Translations under genes and position numbers: made by a program
In this document: piece by piece, positions 5,687 to 7,395 of the stretch
How positions within the stretch are numbered: the stretch's first letter is position 1
Layout: each line of letters opens with the position of its first letter
DNA from: Demequinaceae bacterium UBA4004
GTDB taxonomy: Bacteria > Actinomycetota > Actinomycetes > Actinomycetales > Demequinaceae
Assembly (NCBI GenBank): GCA_002384765.1
Contig: DGBM01000042.1
Span: 1 to 7,395 of the forward strand
DNA: 7,395 bases
Reading direction: 5' to 3'
Notes under the pieces: generated by a model
The model's input: the letters and a program-made list of their open reading frames with translations, nothing else
Told to the model about the DNA's origin: nothing
Database searches by the model: none

Positions 5687-5705
5687 GTGCTGGCGCGCCA
5701 GGCAC
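5687..5705 (+). terminator. Possible weak terminator hairpin after the cluster
   Basis: CTGGCGCGCCAG at 5690-5701 is a perfect 12-bp palindrome. Outer bases GTG (5687-5689) and CAC (5703-5705) extend it around one bulged G. It lies about 70 bp after the last cluster gene. There is no T-run, and a palindrome with no central loop would fold with a strained tip, so termination is only a possibility. Confidence 0.25.
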
Positions 5706-5727
5706 GGTGCGTGCGGCCCAGGCGTGC

Positions 5728-5955
5728 GATATCGCAGCCTTCGAGCCACGATGCGTACCCCTTCCCCGACCTGCCGGGTACCAGATCCAGCAGCCTGGCC
5801 CGTGTCCTTCCTGTGGTGTCGCGGCTCAGGTCGACTATCCCGGTCAACTCCTTCGGGCCCCGCCGACGCGGGTCGACGTGATCCCAGACGTCCTCGTCGA
5901 CGCCGAGCATCGTGACGTTCTCGAACCGGGACTCGTCGGCAGCGAGGATGTGTGA
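5728..5955 (-). pseudogene. Decayed ISL3-family transposase fragment
   Basis: On the minus strand this encodes ILAADESRFENVTMLGVDED, then VWDHVDPRRRGPKELTGIVD, then LSRDTTGRTRARLLDLVPGR and SGKGYASWLEG. It matches the start of the DDE catalytic core of actinobacterial ISL3-family transposases. There LGVDEHxW contains the first catalytic Asp, and GPKELTGMVDLTRD and ARLLDLVPGRS follow. Only about 75 residues of a protein normally about 400-450 long remain. The N-terminal zinc-finger and helix-turn-helix part and the later catalytic Asp and Glu are absent. The homology ends abruptly at both sides, and the flanking minus-strand translation is not recognisable. No terminal inverted repeats were found. 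This is a remnant that cannot transpose, marking the right edge of the low-GC block. The family call rests on remembered conserved motifs. Confidence 0.8.
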
Positions 5956-5996
5956 CTGTCGTGGGAACACACCTTCGTGCACCCGCCTGGGGAGAT

Positions 5997-6025
5997 TTGA
6001 ACGTGAGGCTCCCCGCAGGTAGGGT
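5997..6025 (+). promoter_or_regulatory. Candidate promoter for the Cys-rich protein/rhodanese pair
   Basis: TTGAAC (5997-6002) and TAGGGT (6020-6025) are exactly 17 bp apart, close to the actinobacterial sigma-70 consensus. Transcription would start near 6032, inside the palindrome at 6030-6045, which is where a repressor would block it. Confidence 0.6.
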
Positions 6026-6029
6026 GGTG

Positions 6030-6045
6030 ATACCCCACAGGGTAT
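6030..6045. promoter_or_regulatory. CsoR/CstR-type operator
   Basis: ATACCC (6030-6035) and GGGTAT (6040-6045) are exact reverse complements around CACA. This ATACCC-N4-GGGTAT form matches the GC-centred palindromes recognised by the CsoR/CstR/RcnR (DUF156) repressor family. Members sense Cu(I) (CsoR) or persulfides (CstR). It overlaps the predicted transcription start, and a rhodanese gene follows, which favours persulfide or copper control. The repressor gene itself is not in the window. Confidence 0.6.
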
Positions 6046-6075
6046 TGCTCGGGTACGAGGAGAGGACTCCGCACG

Positions 6076-6264
6076 ATGTGCCAAGCAGTGACGTGCCGCG
6101 TGTGCGGCAAGACCACCTGGGCCGGGTGCGGCCAGCACGTGCAGGCGGTGCGGGCGACCGTGCCGGCGTCGGCATGGTGCGGCGGCAAGCACACGCCCAT
6201 GGAGATCGAGGCCGCGCAGTCGCGACGCGGCGGCGGGGTCCTCGCCCGGCTGTTCGGTCGCTGA
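6076..6264 (+). CDS. Small Cys-rich zinc-ribbon-like protein of unknown function
   Basis: This 62-residue protein begins MCQAVTCRVCGKTTWAGCGQ and ends in a basic, Gly-rich tail (GGGVLARLFGR). Cysteines fall at positions 2, 7, 10, 18 and 35, with His21 and His39 available as further ligands. The C-x2-C plus later Cys/His pattern suggests binding of one metal ion. Short proteins with this opening seem familiar from actinobacteria, but I know of no assigned function. It has no signal peptide. ATG at 6076 follows a GAGGAGAGGA ribosome site (6057-6066) with about 9-10 bp spacing. It is first behind the promoter with the CsoR/CstR-type palindrome, and the lipoprotein rhodanese gene starts 21 bp after its stop. 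Thiol-rich content under such an operator suggests a role with copper or reactive sulfur, but this is inference. Confidence 0.75.
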   Translation: MCQAVTCRVCGKTTWAGCGQHVQAVRATVPASAWCGGKHTPMEIEAAQSRRGGGVLARLFGR

Positions 6265-6285
6265 GCCCGCGACCACCAGACCGCG

Positions 6286-7395
<1,110 letters not shown>

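Noticed and set aside
5690..5701. Perfect palindrome CTGGCGCGCCAG as a recombination or attachment site
   Set aside because: It is short and GC-rich, with no integrase gene and no second copy seen. It is more likely chance or a weak hairpin, and is listed only as a low-confidence terminator.
5261..6276. Two overlapping minus-strand frames of about 300 codons across the last hydratase gene and beyond
   Set aside because: Only the part at about 5728-5955 in one of these frames shows real homology (ISL3 transposase). The rest overlaps the hydratase gene or the Cys-rich gene and looks like random translation.

Overview
The window looks like the chromosome of a high-GC actinobacterium. Actinobacterial-type transposase relics, GC-rich promoters and GTG/ATG starts with purine-rich ribosome sites support this. 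Microbacteriaceae or another Micrococcales family is my guess, but the sequence does not prove a genus. Hand-counted 60-base rows give about 67-70% GC at both ends (rows 1, 61, 6841, 7141) and about 53-62% in the middle (rows 541, 1681, 3121, 4741, 5281). I read this as an acquired block of roughly 5.2 kb set into a higher-GC backbone.

Layout. At 2-148 is the C-terminus of a membrane protein. At 166-324 (minus) is a decayed IS3-family OrfA transposase. At 438-1151 (minus) is a PHP-domain metallohydrolase. A 216-bp divergent regulatory region follows, with a candidate promoter and two long inverted repeats that share a 7-bp arm. At 1368-5620 (plus) is a five-gene cluster: two class III (CaiB/BaiF) CoA-transferase subunits, a dephospho-CoA kinase (CoaE) paralogue, a FAS1-like/MaoC N-terminal-type dehydratase subunit and a MaoC-type hydratase subunit. 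At 5728-5955 (minus) is a decayed ISL3-family transposase. High-GC backbone then resumes. A promoter with a CsoR/CstR-type palindrome leads to a small Cys-rich protein (6076-6264) and a lipoprotein with a rhodanese domain (6286-6651). The window ends inside an aldo/keto reductase (6803 onward).

How the genes may work together (inference). The CoA-transferase pair would activate a carboxylic acid by moving CoA from an acyl-CoA donor. The two hotdog-fold proteins would form a heteromeric hydratase/dehydratase acting on the resulting enoyl- or hydroxyacyl-CoA. The CoaE-like kinase could raise CoA supply or have an altered substrate. No ligase, acyl-CoA dehydrogenase, thiolase, lyase, transporter or regulator lies in the block, so the substrate cannot be named and the pathway is incomplete here. 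The right-hand transposase relic begins about 107 bp after the last gene, so genes may have been lost there.

The most unusual points are the CoaE paralogue embedded between CoA-transferase and hydratase genes, the second CoA-transferase subunit lacking the catalytic aspartate, the block's bounding by relics of two different IS families, and the sulfur/copper-type operator in front of an exported rhodanese. No tRNA, rRNA, CRISPR array or complete mobile element was seen.
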